Positions 23,115 to 33,223 of a stretch of DNA of 64,000 nucleotides are shown piece by piece. Both the position numbers and the translations under genes were made by a program. Position 1 is the first letter of the stretch, and each line of letters starts with the position of its first letter. The stretch is taken from positions 372,001-436,000 of the forward strand of contig WBVU01000011.1 in the NCBI GenBank assembly GCA_009192285.1, in the 5' to 3' direction. Source of the stretch: Morchella semilibera. Taxonomy: Eukaryota; Ascomycota; Pezizomycetes; Pezizales; Morchellaceae. Under the pieces are notes generated by a model, which saw only the letters and a list, made by a program, of their open reading frames with translations, was not told the DNA's origin and made no database searches.

Positions 23115-23326
23115 ATGGACAAGCTTAGACTGTTTAGAATTAGATATATATATATATAAGGAATCCCTCTTATACTCTAGTCGGTTTTGTCAACCAAGTC
23201 TTGTTCCCTTCACAGTCAAATATCGACAGCGCGCGAGTAGCAGTGTATAAGTATGTGGGACAGGAGAAAGATGGAAACCTCAAATACCATCGAAGCAAGA
23301 ACCAGATTTATTAGTTACTGATCAAC
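23115..23326. repeat. diverged repeat copy 2 (LTR/leader-like), without the MITEs
   Basis: Paralogue of the 22559-23046 repeat in the same orientation, about 70 bp downstream of it. It keeps the two empty TA target sites at 23238-23239 and 23285-23286. A short open frame starts at ATG 23271 (M-E-T-S-N-T-I-E-A-R-T) and stops after 16 codons. That resembles the beginning of a gag frame behind an LTR leader, but nothing longer survives. Confidence 0.75.
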
Positions 23327-24515
23327 AGCCCAGTTTACTAACCAAAAACCAGTACAGTTTATATAGCCGCTACAGTCGAATCTCCACTCCCCGGCCTGGT
23401 AAGATTTGCAGATTCGATCGATCGAGACCCTCCAGGTCTAGTGGCGTTGAAGGAAAGTGCAATTGAACGGCCAGTGCAGATCTCGCAACAAAGATATTTA
23501 ATCTAGCAATATTGACAATGGCCAAACCCTACCCCTTCCAGGCGCGCAACGAGGCCGGGGTCCGGCCCGAATCCACTCGTACCACCAGGCCATGATAAAT
23601 TAAAGCTACCCCGGCCTGATTAGAAGAACAATCGCCATGTAATTGTAAGGAATGTGTTCAAGGCCCTTTTGTCAACACAAAATACTCACCCCAGGTATAA
23701 AGGTAGGGATATACTACATATATATTAGCCAACATCTGGTCCTGGCGTGCGCGTATATTCGATGATCAGATCAATTAAGCTATACAGGGAGTTAGTGCGA
23801 AACCAGCACTATATATATTCAAAAGTGGGCTATAGTAGCCCCTTGGCCCGTGCTTACAGCAAGAATTCCTTTAGGGCCAGCATGACAGTTATAACGGAGG
23901 ACCCAAATTAATTAACTCTACCAGTGCGTGCCAAACTCTGCACATGTAAAGCCCCTACCCAAAATATTTTATTACACCTTAACCACTTCTTACCAATCCA
24001 AAAATGTGCAAAGGGCTTCTCAAAATTTTTATCCCTGTTGTGGTTCTACACTTTGAACCTGGTTCCACCTAGTTTGGGTGGTAATTGGCCCTTTCATGAC
24101 GAAAACATTTGGGTAGGGACTTCACATATCTCTGTCCCAAAACCCACCCGCAGGTACTGGAAAGCCGCTGCATGCACGTAAAGTACCCGCATACCATACG
24201 CATCTGCGCAACCAGCAAACCAACAAGACGGCGAGTTCACCACCCGCCCCCTGAAACTATGCATCTTCTATCCAGACACCTACGTACAGGCCATATTTAC
24301 AAAGAACAAACCCCGAGGGTAAGATATGTCCAAAGGGGTCACGTCATTCTACCAGTAGGCTAAGAATCTGAAGCGTGAGTCTCCGAGCTCCATCGTCAGA
24401 ATTGTGGTTGGGTATAAGTGTGGGAGTTGTTGGGAGCCTTGATTTTTGCTGGTTGGGCAAGTGCGTATGTAGTTGACAAGCGGGTAGTTAGTGCCACTAC
24501 ATAAGGCAGTAGCAA
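23327..24515. other. non-coding, probably decayed repeats
   Basis: No convincing gene. Contains two short CCCCGGCCTG motifs (about 23391 and 23611) and several TATATA stretches. ORFs at 23.9-24.4 kb are short and overlapping. Confidence 0.55.
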
Positions 24516-24524
24516 GGCCACGCG

Positions 24525-24967
24525 TAGTCTCGTGCCCATCCCCTATTTTGGTGTGGTTAGTATATCTGTATTTATTAGTCTACACCAGTAGGGTCTGGAG
24601 CATTATCTTCCGGCATTCTTCGGAAAAAGTCTGAAATATGATGCCGGAGTGCGAAATGAGTCTGAAATATGATACCGGAGTCGAAATGTGATACCGGAGT
24701 GCGAAATGAGCCCGAAATGTGATATAAAAGTCCGGATTGTGATATAAAAGTGCGAATTGTGATATCGGGGTCAGAATTGTCAGAATAAACCTTAATTCTC
24801 CGGCCAGAGACTAAAAAAACTTTATTTTTTGTATGTAAAAAAACTCCGGCAGCCCTAGTATTCCCGAAAAAAGGACTGGTACAAACTTTTTGGGTAAGCA
24901 CACCAGACCCTTCCGGTATTGAACAATAAATAATAATAAATATCGATGGGGTCTGGGGACGAGACTA
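24525..24967. mobile_element. 443-bp non-autonomous element, 9-bp target duplication (MULE-like), copy A
   Basis: The element begins TAGTCTCGTGCCCATCCCC and ends GGGTCTGGGGACGAGACTA, which is TAGTCTCGTCCCCAGACCCC on the other strand. It is flanked by identical 9-bp repeats GGCCACGCG at 24516-24524 and 24968-24976. The same termini with a different 9-bp duplication occur at 36374-36488. Nine-bp duplications plus terminal inverted repeats fit the Mutator-like superfamily. The interior carries a 20-bp tandem array (24628-24790) absent from copy B, and no transposase. Confidence 0.87.
24628..24790. repeat. 20-bp tandem repeat array inside mobile element A
   Basis: About six full units of roughly AGTCYGAAATRTGATACCGG plus two 11-bp truncated units (AGTGCGAAATG). 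Later units drift to GATATAAA or GATATCGG in place of GATACCGG. The array ends near CAGAATAAACC. The minus strand happens to be open across it (24575-24901), but the frame is low-complexity and follows the repeat, so I do not call it coding. Confidence 0.88.
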
Positions 24968-24976
24968 GGCCACGCG

Positions 24977-25625
24977 CTGTCTTAATTACATATATGGGCA
25001 TCTTCTGTACTAAAGCACCAAGACCGAGTGATATTCCATGCACCAGACCGATCATCGAACACATTATACTTACCAACCCCGATATGTAGCTACAACACAC
25101 ACATTAACTCTCAAAGCGAAATACAGAGTTATAATAATCATTACCCCCCCACTCCCACCTTAGCAGCATCGATCCATGCTACACGCCCCCCCCCGCCTTT
25201 TCTCTCTATGTAACATGACATGACATGACACGACAGTAGCAGAAACCAGATCTCGTTATTTTTCTAGTTATTTTTTATTCTTTTTTTTTAACCCGCACAC
25301 AAAAAAAAATGTAGACAACTCCCATTTTTTTTTTGTATATATATATATATAAAAAAAAAAAAAGATAATACGGGGAAAACGTAACACACGCACGCTCCAG
25401 ATCGCGGCATTTGCTCCTGCTCCCCCGCCTAGCTAGCTTAGCTAGCACAAACCCATGATGGATATAATAGTTATAAAAGGGAGGGAAAGAAGATATATTC
25501 ATCCATCCTGTAACAAGAACGAAAGCAAAAAAAAACAGAAAAACTCTAAACACCAACACCCACAGAAAAAAAAAAAAAAGACATTAAAAAAAAACCGATT
25601 ACAAGAAAGAGATGTGAAAAAAGCA
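24977..25625. other. intergenic with microsatellites
   Basis: Downstream (3') flank of RTF1. Holds a CATGA pentamer repeat (about 25213-25235), TA and A runs at 25335-25365 and a CTAGCTAGCTTAGCTAGC palindromic cluster at about 25430-25446. No gene seen. Confidence 0.65.
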
Positions 25626-27530
25626 TCAGATCTCAATATCGATCCCGAAATCCAGAGACGCAATAACGTCGTCCACACCACCCATTCTACGCCCCTTCTT
25701 TGCGCCATTCCCAATCAATCCCACGCCCTTTGGCGTTGCACCCGTATCCTCGCCAGCGGTTCCAGGGGAAGCGGATGCTTCGCCGTCAGCCTTGTCGTTG
25801 CGGACTTCGACGGAGCTGTGCATGACCCTAGCCTTGGTCTTGACCCTCATGAACGGGTTGCTCATCTTCCCGAGGCGCTCCGCCTCCTCAGCCGCCTTCC
25901 TGGCCGCACGCTTCTCGTCCAGCTCTGCCTTCCGTAGCTCTGCAATGTTGCGTTTCCGGTTCTCGGCGTTGAGGCGGGCAAGGCGGTCCATCTGGCTGTC
26001 GGCCCTGGCGTGCGGCCGGCCCGCAGAGTCCTCAAGTTCCTGCAGCTCCTTGTCGATACGGAGGATCTCGGCCTCGTCGCCGTTCGTCACGGCAACTTCG
26101 CGCCCCTGCTTTAGCCGGGCGCGGGCCATGACGATCCGGACGGGGTCGATCTTGTTCTTGTTGCGTTTTGCGACCATGGCACTGACCTCCTCCGGCGTGA
26201 AGGTGCGCGAGTCGAGGGCGCGGAGGCCTTTTGCTTTCTTCTCAACAAAGCTGAGGGTGGGGAGGGGGACTTTGTCGAATTCGAGCTGCTTCTTGAAGCG
26301 TTGGAACTCGGACTCGGTCATGGGGGAGTCGCTGAGGAATTCCATGGCGAAGGATCTCTCGGAGAGGCCATGTGAGATGCGGACGTGGAGGTCCGTACGA
26401 CGCTGCCCCTCGAGCATGATGTAGGACTTGCCGGTCACAAAGCCCCTGATCTGGCCGATTCTGTAGGCAGTTATGTCCTTTTCACGGTCGTAGAGGGAGA
26501 CACGAACAAAGCAATCTATATCCATTAGTATATATATATATACCATAAATTATAAAATTTATGGGGGGATATTACAAACCTTTGACAGTCTCCTCGAACC
26601 CGGGGTAGTCACAAAGTTTTCCCATCCCCGTTCGCCCGATACGGGCTCTATTCACATCCGCCACCTGAATCTCCCTCTCCTCCTTAGCAGGGGCATACAG
26701 CTCCTCCGCAAAACCAGTCTTATCATCATCCTCATCCGCCAAGCTCCGTCTCTTGTGTCCATCGTCATCCCCGCCCCTGTCCGCCTTTCCCGATCCCGCA
26801 GCCCTGGTACTCCTATCCTCTCGTGCCTTCTTCAGCTCCTCGAGCTTCCCGCGCTTCGTCGTTTCCTCCTTCTTCTTCGGCATGCTCTTTGTGCGCGCGC
26901 TCCTTCTCGTGCTCGCGTCCCCCCCGGCGGCGGCGCCGGCAGCGCCAGACACCTCACTGGCCGCAGTACGGCTCTTGAGCAGATTCCGAAGATGCCGGTC
27001 CTGCTGTGCACGCTCGATCTGTGCCGCTCTCTCCGCCAGCTCGGCCTCTCGCGCAATCTCCTCCATGGCGAGGAGACGCTGCATGTCTGCCGTGTCTTTA
27101 TATTTACCCTCTAGTGGGTAGAGGTCACGGACGCTGTCCTCCTCGTCTTCCGACGAGGAGGCGAGATCCATTGCTTCGTCTGCGTCGCTCTGCGAGGAGA
27201 CCTCATCTGACGAGGGGGCTTCCGAGAGCACTGACGAGCTTTTGAGAATCAGCATTGATGGTGGGGGGGGGGGGAGGAAAATCACGAGATTAGGGGGGGG
27301 AGGTGATTTTACTCGTCATCTTCATCATCGTCATCGTCATCGTCGTCAGAATCCGTTTTTTTTGCCCGTTTGGACCGTGGTTTCTTTGAGGATGTTTGGC
27401 GTGAGCGTTTCTTTGCCGGGGACGTGGATGTTGGTGGCGAGGAGCGTTTTCGGCGCGGGGGGGGGGAAGAGAGCTTTGTGTCTTCATCGTCTTCACCCGC
27501 GAGCATGAGGAGTTCGTCGTCGAGAGACAT
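25626..27530 (-). CDS. rtf1: RTF1, Paf1-complex subunit with Plus3 domain
   Basis: Nuclear transcription-elongation factor. Rtf1 belongs to the Paf1 complex that travels with RNA polymerase II; its Plus3 domain binds phosphorylated Spt5, and its central region stimulates H2B ubiquitination. Coding exons on the minus strand are 27530-27313, 27238-26580 and 26515-25626, giving 588 aa. Both introns have GT-AG ends; the second has an ACTAAT branch site. Residues 1-72 are acidic/basic low complexity with an Asp run, and residues about 73-255 are Ser/Glu/Lys-rich with KRR and KKK clusters. The Plus3 domain (about 260-390) starts ADVNRARIGR and continues DCFVRVSLYDREKDITAYRIGQI. The C-terminus is helical and charged (RKAAEEAERL). 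A 129-nt CT tract (coding strand) lies 53-181 bp upstream of the ATG. Length and domain order are normal for the family. Confidence 0.93.
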
Positions 27531-28105
27531 TCTGGGCTGATTTGTGTGTTTTTGTGTGTGTGTGTGTGTGAGGGTTACGAGTAGGGAGAGAGAGAGGGAG
27601 AGAGGGGAGGTGAGAGAGAGAGAAAGAAGAGTGAGGATTGAGGGGTGAGAAGGAGAAGAAGGGGAAGGAGAAGAAGGAGAAGAAGAAGATGAGAGAAAAG
27701 GGGAAGGGAGTAGTTATTATTATATGCCTGCTTTGCTTTGCTTTGCTGGTGTGTGGATTAGAATTAATTACATCCACCCAAGCAAGAGAAGTAAAAAAGC
27801 ACACACACACACCGCAATAGACAAGAAAAGAAAGAAAGGACAAGAAAGGACAGCGCGCGATTGAGCAACTTCCCACCACCCCTACGTAGAAAATAAAAAT
27901 ATAATATGTATTAGCACGTATTTAGGGTTCAGGGTTAAATCTTGACTGAGCCGACCCCCCGGCGCTTGCTGCTGCATGACGTCGCGTCAAACCCCCCCGC
28001 GCACCCGCCGCCCGTAATCAATCCAAGTTTCTATTGCCTCTGCTGCTGCTGCTGAAGGGAAAAAAGGGTAATCAATCAATCAATCAATCAATCATACACC
28101 AAGCC
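27531..28105. promoter_or_regulatory. shared divergent promoter region of RTF1 and COQ7
   Basis: 575 bp separate the two start codons. The RTF1 side has a (TG)n stretch and a purine run at 27583-27711, which reads as CT-rich leader on the RTF1 strand. The COQ7 side has TGACGTCGCGTCA at 27977-27989 and a CAAT tetramer repeat (ATCAATCAATCAATCAATC) just before the COQ7 start. Confidence 0.7.
27977..27989. promoter_or_regulatory. CRE-like palindrome TGACGTCGCGTCA
   Basis: Two inverted TGACG half-sites with a 3-bp centre, about 117-129 bp upstream of the COQ7 start. TGACG half-sites are the classic ATF/CREB-type bZIP target. Functional use is inferred. Confidence 0.45.
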
Positions 28106-29212
28106 ATGGCCAACAGGTTTATTGCTGCTACTGCCCTGAAGCTTCCAAGGGTCCGATATCATGCCTGTATTGCGCCCTCTTATTACGTCTCTATGAGGGG
28201 GCTTGCAACAGGGGCTGCTGCAGCTCCTGATGCCTCCTCCCCCTCCTCTGCTGCTTCGACCTCAGCATACCCCCCGGCTCGCCCGTTGACGGAGAAGGAA
28301 AGGGAGTTTCTGGAGCGTGCTGTGAGTATGGCGTTTCTTCTTCTATTTGTAGCTTTACCCCGAGTAGATTAGAGGGTAATGGTGATGCTTTTTTGCTCTT
28401 TTTGCTCTTTTTACTCTGAGGAGTGGGCTCTATCATATCATACAATACGAGTGAGCTGTTGTAACCTGTTCCCGATGGCCAGCCAGGGTTCCAATACTTT
28501 GTGCCACCCCCCCTCCTCTATATGCACTAGACCCTACCTACCCCATCTAGAAAAATACCCGCAAACCGATCATTACCCCCCCCTTTCCCGATAAGTACCC
28601 GAATATTACAACTAACACCCCCAGATCCGCGTCAACCAAGCCGGCGAGCTCGGCGCAAACCTCATCTACGCCGGCCAATACGCAGTCTTCAAGCACGACG
28701 CCCGCCTGCGCCCGCTAATCCGGCACATGTGGGACCAAGAGGTGCACCACCTCTCCACGTTCAACGCGCTGGTGGCGAAGCACCGCGTGCGCCCGACGGC
28801 CATGCGCCCGCTGTGGAACGTGGCCGGCTACGCGCTCGGCCTGGGCACGGCGCTGCTCGGCGAGAAGGCCGCCATGGCATGCACCGAGGCTGTCGAGACC
28901 GAGATCGGCGGGCACTATAACGACCAGATTAGGGCGCTGCTGGAGATGCTGGCCCGCGATGGCGACCTCCTCAGGAGCGGAGAGATTAAGGAGTTGGTGG
29001 ATGTCATTAGGGAGTTTAGGGATGATGAGTTGGAGCAGTGGGTCCCCCCCCCCTTTTGTCTCCTTCTGCTGTGTGGGTGGTGGTGGGCTGACTGCGGTAG
29101 TTTGGATACGGCGGTGGAGCATGATGCGAAGGGGGCTGGCGGGTACGAGATCATCTTTAATGCGATCCGGGGCGGGTGCAAGGCGGCCATCTGGCTCAGC
29201 TCGAGGATCTGA
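28106..29212 (+). CDS. coq7: COQ7, 5-demethoxyubiquinone hydroxylase
   Basis: Di-iron monooxygenase of the mitochondrial inner membrane that performs the penultimate ubiquinone-biosynthesis step, within the CoQ synthome. Exons are 28106-28321, 28625-29037 and 29101-29212, giving 246 aa. The ATG was chosen at MANRFIAATALKLPRVRYH, a basic amphipathic mitochondrial presequence; the open frame upstream has no ATG of its own. The ferritin-like fold carries the iron ligands: E80 in NQAGELGA, E111 and H114 in EVHH, E163 in AVETEIGGHYN and the ELEH motif in DDELEHLDTAVEHDA. That last motif forms only when the 63-bp second intron is removed. This intron is a multiple of three and has no stop, so retention would still be translatable but would split the ELEH iron-binding motif. 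It is convergent with the dehydratase gene, with 163 bp between the stops. Confidence 0.93.
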
Positions 29213-29375
29213 TGGGCTTATAGATAGTATCTTTCTCTCGTGTATCACAGCTGCAATAAGACTTTCACGAATCTCACTAGCTATAAAAAAAAACTTGCAT
29301 CCCGATCATTACCCCTTCCACTCTGTGATATAAATATATTTCATATATCTCTTCTATATATAACCAATTGATATC

Positions 29376-30556
29376 CTACTGTTCCCCCTCCTTCTTGCCA
29401 AACAGCTCCACAAGCTTCTCAATCGTCGTGTTCCCCCCGCTCAGCACAACACCAACATTGAACCCGCTCCTCTCCCTCCCCCGCGCCCGCTCCTCCACCT
29501 TCCACCGCTCCACCTCCGCCGCCCACCCCTCATCCGCGCCCAACACCACAGCAACCGGCACCGCCCCACTCGGCTCCACCAACACCTTCATCCTCTCCAC
29601 CACAACCCGAACAGCCCCCAATATCTCCTCCTCCCCCGCCGTAAACACCCCCCTCACCAACTCGGCATCACTCACAACCCCCCAATTCAGCACTCCCAGC
29701 GGCGTCCGCAGCCCGTCAGCAACAGTACAACACTCCACGCTCTCGACCCTGCGGCCGTCGCGCAGCCCGCGCGCCGCGTCGTCCGCCTCCCGCGGCTCAG
29801 CGCCATACACGCGGATCCCCGTCCCACGGCACGCGACAGCCACACCACTGAGCATCCCGCCGCCGCCGCACGGCGCCACGATCGCATCCAGCGGCAGCCC
29901 CAGCTGCTCCGCCTGCTCCTGCAGCTCCACCGCCAGCGTCCCCTGCCCGAGGACCACGTCGCCGTGGTCGTACGGCGGGATGTAGGCTGCGCCGGTGCGC
30001 GCTTGGAGCGAGGCCGCGGCGGCCTCGCGCGCGGTCGAGCTCGGCCCGCTGAACGTGATGGTGGCGCCGTAGGAGCGTGTTGCGGCGATCTTGCTGGGCG
30101 TGCTGCCGGCGGGCATCACGATGTGCGCGGGGATGGGGATGCCGCGGGTTTGCGAGGCGGTGCGGGCGGCGAGGGCGAGCGCTTGCGCGTGGTTGCCTGT
30201 GTGGGTTAGTTAGTGGGTGTGGAGGAGGGGGGAGGGGAGGGGGTACCGGAGCTGTGGGTGACGACGCCGTTGCGGAGTTGGTCGTTGGTGAGGCGGGAGA
30301 GGGCGTGGGTTGCGCCGCGGATCTTGAAGGCGCCGATCTTTTGCAGGTTTTCGGCCTTGAAGAGGAGGGTGATGGGGGTGGTGGGCGTGGAGGCGAGGGC
30401 GGACAGGGTGCGCGAGGTGAGGACGGGCGTGCGGTGGATGTGCGGGGAGATGAGGGCGTGGGCGGCGAGCACGGAGTCGCGGGTCAGTGGGAGGGTCGAG
30501 GGGATGCTGGTGAGCGTGGGGGCGGGGGCGGGGGCGGGGGTCTCGGGGGCGGACAT
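29376..30556 (-). CDS. PLP-dependent threonine/serine dehydratase or serine racemase
   Basis: Fold-type II pyridoxal-phosphate enzyme related to eukaryotic serine racemase and L-threonine/L-serine ammonia-lyase. It deaminates Thr/Ser to 2-oxo acids and/or racemises Ser; which one cannot be decided here. Exons are 30556-30247 and 30196-29376 (376 aa), with a 50-bp intron. The PLP-binding lysine is K78 in GAFKIRGA, the substrate/cofactor loop is SSGNHAQA (102-109), and the phosphate-binding glycine loop is GGGGMLSG (214-221). A late SGGNTT motif sits near the C-terminus. No regulatory ACT domain follows the catalytic domain, so this is not the biosynthetic Ilv1 type. There is a short Pro/Ala-rich N-terminus and no clear organelle signal. 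GC content at third positions is very high compared with intergenic DNA. Confidence 0.9.
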
Positions 30557-31012
30557 GGTGCTAGTTGTAGTTAGATGTAGACGTAGATAGAAGAGAGAGG
30601 AGGAGGAGGAGAGGGGAAGCTCACGACTGACTGACCGGGATATGGCGGCTATATGTAGGTATACCCCAATTAATATATCCATACTCAGCTGTATATGAAA
30701 CACCATGATATGTGCAAATGTCGTGATCCGGCACTCGGGTTTGGGGTGTCAATGATCGTCGACCCCGAAAAGCACAAAAACCTGCACATCGATGCTTTCC
30801 GCGTCGGGGGGCTCGCGGCCGGGTCGAGTCCATAGAATAGAATGTCGAGAGGGCGCCGGATGAGTAATCGCGGGCATTACTAATCGGGCATAATCACCTG
30901 TATCTTATTGTCACTCGGTCTTTCTACGGGTCTCGAGGTTGTGGCATCGACTTGTACTTGTATATCGATATATTGAGGGGGGGCAATGACCACTCCTGCA
31001 CCTTTTTACACG
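30557..31012. other. intergenic between dehydratase start and DMAC1-like stop
   Basis: Holds the dehydratase promoter on the minus strand and the 3' flank of the DMAC1-like gene. An AGGAGGAGGAGG purine run (CT on the coding strand) lies at about 30596-30612. No ORF of note. Confidence 0.65.
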
Positions 31013-31388
31013 CTACATGACAGCCCGGTAAACACCCAACCCCACCAGCCCCGCCGCAATCCCATACACGCCCAACCTGCGCGCCCCCACGCCCCACCGC
31101 GCCCCCGCCAGTGCCGCGGCCCGCTCGCGCTCCAGCTGCCGCAGCTGCGCACGCCCGCTCAGGAACGTGTATGCGCCCAGCCCCACGAACGCCGCCGAGC
31201 CTGCGAGTGAGTGCCAGCGAGTGTTAGTATATACATAGCTGGGACATGATAGACAGAGACTAACCGATTGCCCGGCAGGCGCTGCAGTCGTCCTTGCGCT
31301 CCTCCTCGTCGAGGACCGTGGCCAGCGGGGGGAGGTCCATCTGGATTGATCCGCTGCTGCTGCTGCTGCTGCTGCTGTTTGAAGACAT
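31013..31388 (-). CDS. DMAC1/Dmo2-like small membrane protein (DUF4536 type)
   Basis: Exons are 31388-31265 and 31200-31013, giving 103 aa. The C-terminal half (DDCSACRAIGSAAFVGLGAYTFLSG...GVYGIAAGLVGLGVYRAVM) has a CxxC pair followed by two hydrophobic segments joined by a basic helix (LRQLERERAAALAGARWG). That is the layout of the distal membrane-arm assembly component 1-like domain, whose human member helps assemble respiratory complex I in the mitochondrial inner membrane. The N-terminus is a poly-Ser stretch. An upstream in-frame ATG at 31448 would add 20 residues; I chose 31388 because it has A at -3. The promoter is shared with AP-3 mu (214 bp between starts). Family assignment is from motif layout only. 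Confidence 0.75.
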
Positions 31389-31492
31389 TTTGTTGTTGTT
31401 CTCGATACGGATTCCGACACCGGGCCCCAACTCAACTTCGGCGTACATCAGCCAGTCAGGGCCAGGGTTAAAACCCGCATTCCCCCCACGTC

Positions 31493-31498
31493 CACGTG
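31493..31498. promoter_or_regulatory. E-box CACGTG in shared promoter
   Basis: Perfect CACGTG palindrome midway between the divergent DMAC1-like and AP-3 mu starts. It is a bHLH (Cbf1/Pho4/SREBP-type) recognition core. Use is inferred. Confidence 0.4.
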
Positions 31499-31602
31499 AT
31501 CACCCCGCGACGTCCCCCACGGACCGGCTCCCGGTTCGATTCACGAGCTCAGCTCCGCTAATCTCAACTCAACGTCCGGCAATATCAAAACACCACCAAA
31601 AC

Positions 31603-33223
31603 ATGAGCGCCATCACCTCCCTCCACATCCACGCCCTCCACACGGCCACCACGGCGCCCCTGACACTGCTGCACACCTGGCGCCGCACCTCCACGCCCCC
31701 CGCAACCCTTCTAGCAGCCTACCAGTCCCACCCGGCGCCGCGGCCCTCGCTGCTCTACCTCCCGCACACGGCGCCGCCGACGCTGCTCTTCAACATCGTG
31801 CACAACAACCTGCTCTTCCTGTGCCCGGCCACCACGGAGATTGAGCCCCTGCTCGTCCTCGAGTTCCTGCACCGCGTGGTCGACGTGCTCGAGGACTATC
31901 TCGGCAGTCCGCTGCTGGAGACGAAGGTGCAGGCGAATTACGATATCGTGGCACAGCTGCTCAATGAGATGTGCGATGATGGGATCCCGTTCACGACGGA
32001 GCCGAATGCCCTGCGGGACGTGGTGCTGCCGCCGAGTGTGCTGGGAAAGCTGTTGAGCAATGTCACTGGCCTGCCTAGGTGACCTTCCCTCTGCTCCTCT
32101 CCTCCTCCTCCTCTGTGTGTGGTCACTAACATACAACAGCACAACCCTCGCCCCCACGCCCGCCACCACCCCCTCCACAATCCCCTGGCGCCGCTCCCAC
32201 GTCCGCCACACCACAAACGAGCTCTACGTGGACCTGATCGAGCTCATCACGGCGACCATCGCGCCGTCCGGCCGCCCGCTCGCCGCGCGCTCAAACGGCA
32301 CCATCGCAATGACGTGCAAGCTCTCGGGCACCCCCGACCTGCTGCTCACGCTCCAGACGCCCGCCACCCACCAGAAGCTGGGCGCCGCGCCGCAATCGGC
32401 CCTCCAGTTCCCCGTCTTCCACCCCTGCGTGCGCCTGACCAGGTGGCGCGACCGCCCCGGCGAGCTGTCGTTCGTGCCCCCCGACGGGAAGTTCGTCCTC
32501 GCCTCGTATGAGGTGGACCTGCTCCCGGGGATGGTCCTGCCCGTCGCGGTCGAGATCAAGACCATCGACTCGGAGTTCGAGGTGCGCGTGTTTGTGAGCA
32601 CCGCGAACATCGTGGGCCCTGGTGGTACTGGCGGCGGCGGTGGTGGTGGTGGCGGCGGCGGCCCAGGGAGGGCGGCGGGGAGGAGGAGCCCCGCCTTCGG
32701 TGGGAGCAGTGGTAACCCCACCGTTGAAGAGGTCAGCATCAAGGTGCCTCTACCCCCAGCCGTCAAGACACTAGTTGGGACGCGGTGCTCGAGAGGGGAG
32801 TTCCACCACGAGGGGAAGGAGCTAACATGGCGGATCCCCATGAGCGGCGGCTTCTCAAGCACCGGGGGAACAGTCACGCTGAGGTCCGGCGTGGTCGTCA
32901 AGAGCAGCGGCGACGAGGACGGGAGCGACGACGACGAGGCCGCCCCCGACGACCACGACGGTGAGTACAAGGAGGACTTGCCCCGAGATACTAATGGCGG
33001 CACCACCAAGAAGGCAGACACAAAGAAGAGGGGCGAGAAGAGGCTGGCAATGGCCATGCCGCGCTGCGCCCTGGTCTCCTTCTCTGTCAAGGGCTGGCTG
33101 GCAAGCGGGGTTAGGGTCGAGAGCCTGAGGATCGTGGGCGGGAAGGGTATCAACGAGTCGGTCAAGCCGTACAAGGGCGTCAAGTACCTGACCAAGGCGG
33201 CAGGCGTCGAGATCAGGTGTTGA
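31603..33223 (+). CDS. apm3: AP-3 complex subunit mu (medium chain)
   Basis: Cargo-binding medium chain of the AP-3 adaptor, which sorts cargo from Golgi/endosomes to the vacuole. Exons are 31603-32078 and 32140-33223 (519 aa); the 61-bp intron has a CACTAAC branch site. The N-terminal longin-like domain (about 1-150) includes LLFLCPATTEIEPLLVLEFLHRVVDVLEDYLG and the AP-3-typical NYDIVAQLLNEMCDDGIPFTTEPNALRDVV. The mu-homology domain starts near NELYVDLIELITATI. The ending GVKYLTKAAGVEIRC is typical of mu chains. Two low-complexity insertions interrupt the mu-homology domain: a Gly run (about 320-332) and an acidic stretch (about 416-440). The ATG was placed at MSAITSLHIHAL by family position; the frame is open further upstream but is not needed. 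Confidence 0.92.

Noticed and set aside
24575-24901. 108-codon minus-strand ORF inside mobile element A
   Set aside because: The frame runs through the 20-bp tandem array and its translation simply echoes the repeat; the element is non-autonomous.
30077-30574. 165-codon plus-strand Gly-rich ORF opposite the dehydratase
   Set aside because: Antisense shadow of GC-rich coding DNA; low complexity and crosses the dehydratase intron.
31525-31550. GGTTCGATTC resembling a tRNA box B
   Set aside because: No box A, acceptor stem or anticodon arm at proper spacing; it lies in the AP-3 mu/DMAC1 promoter.
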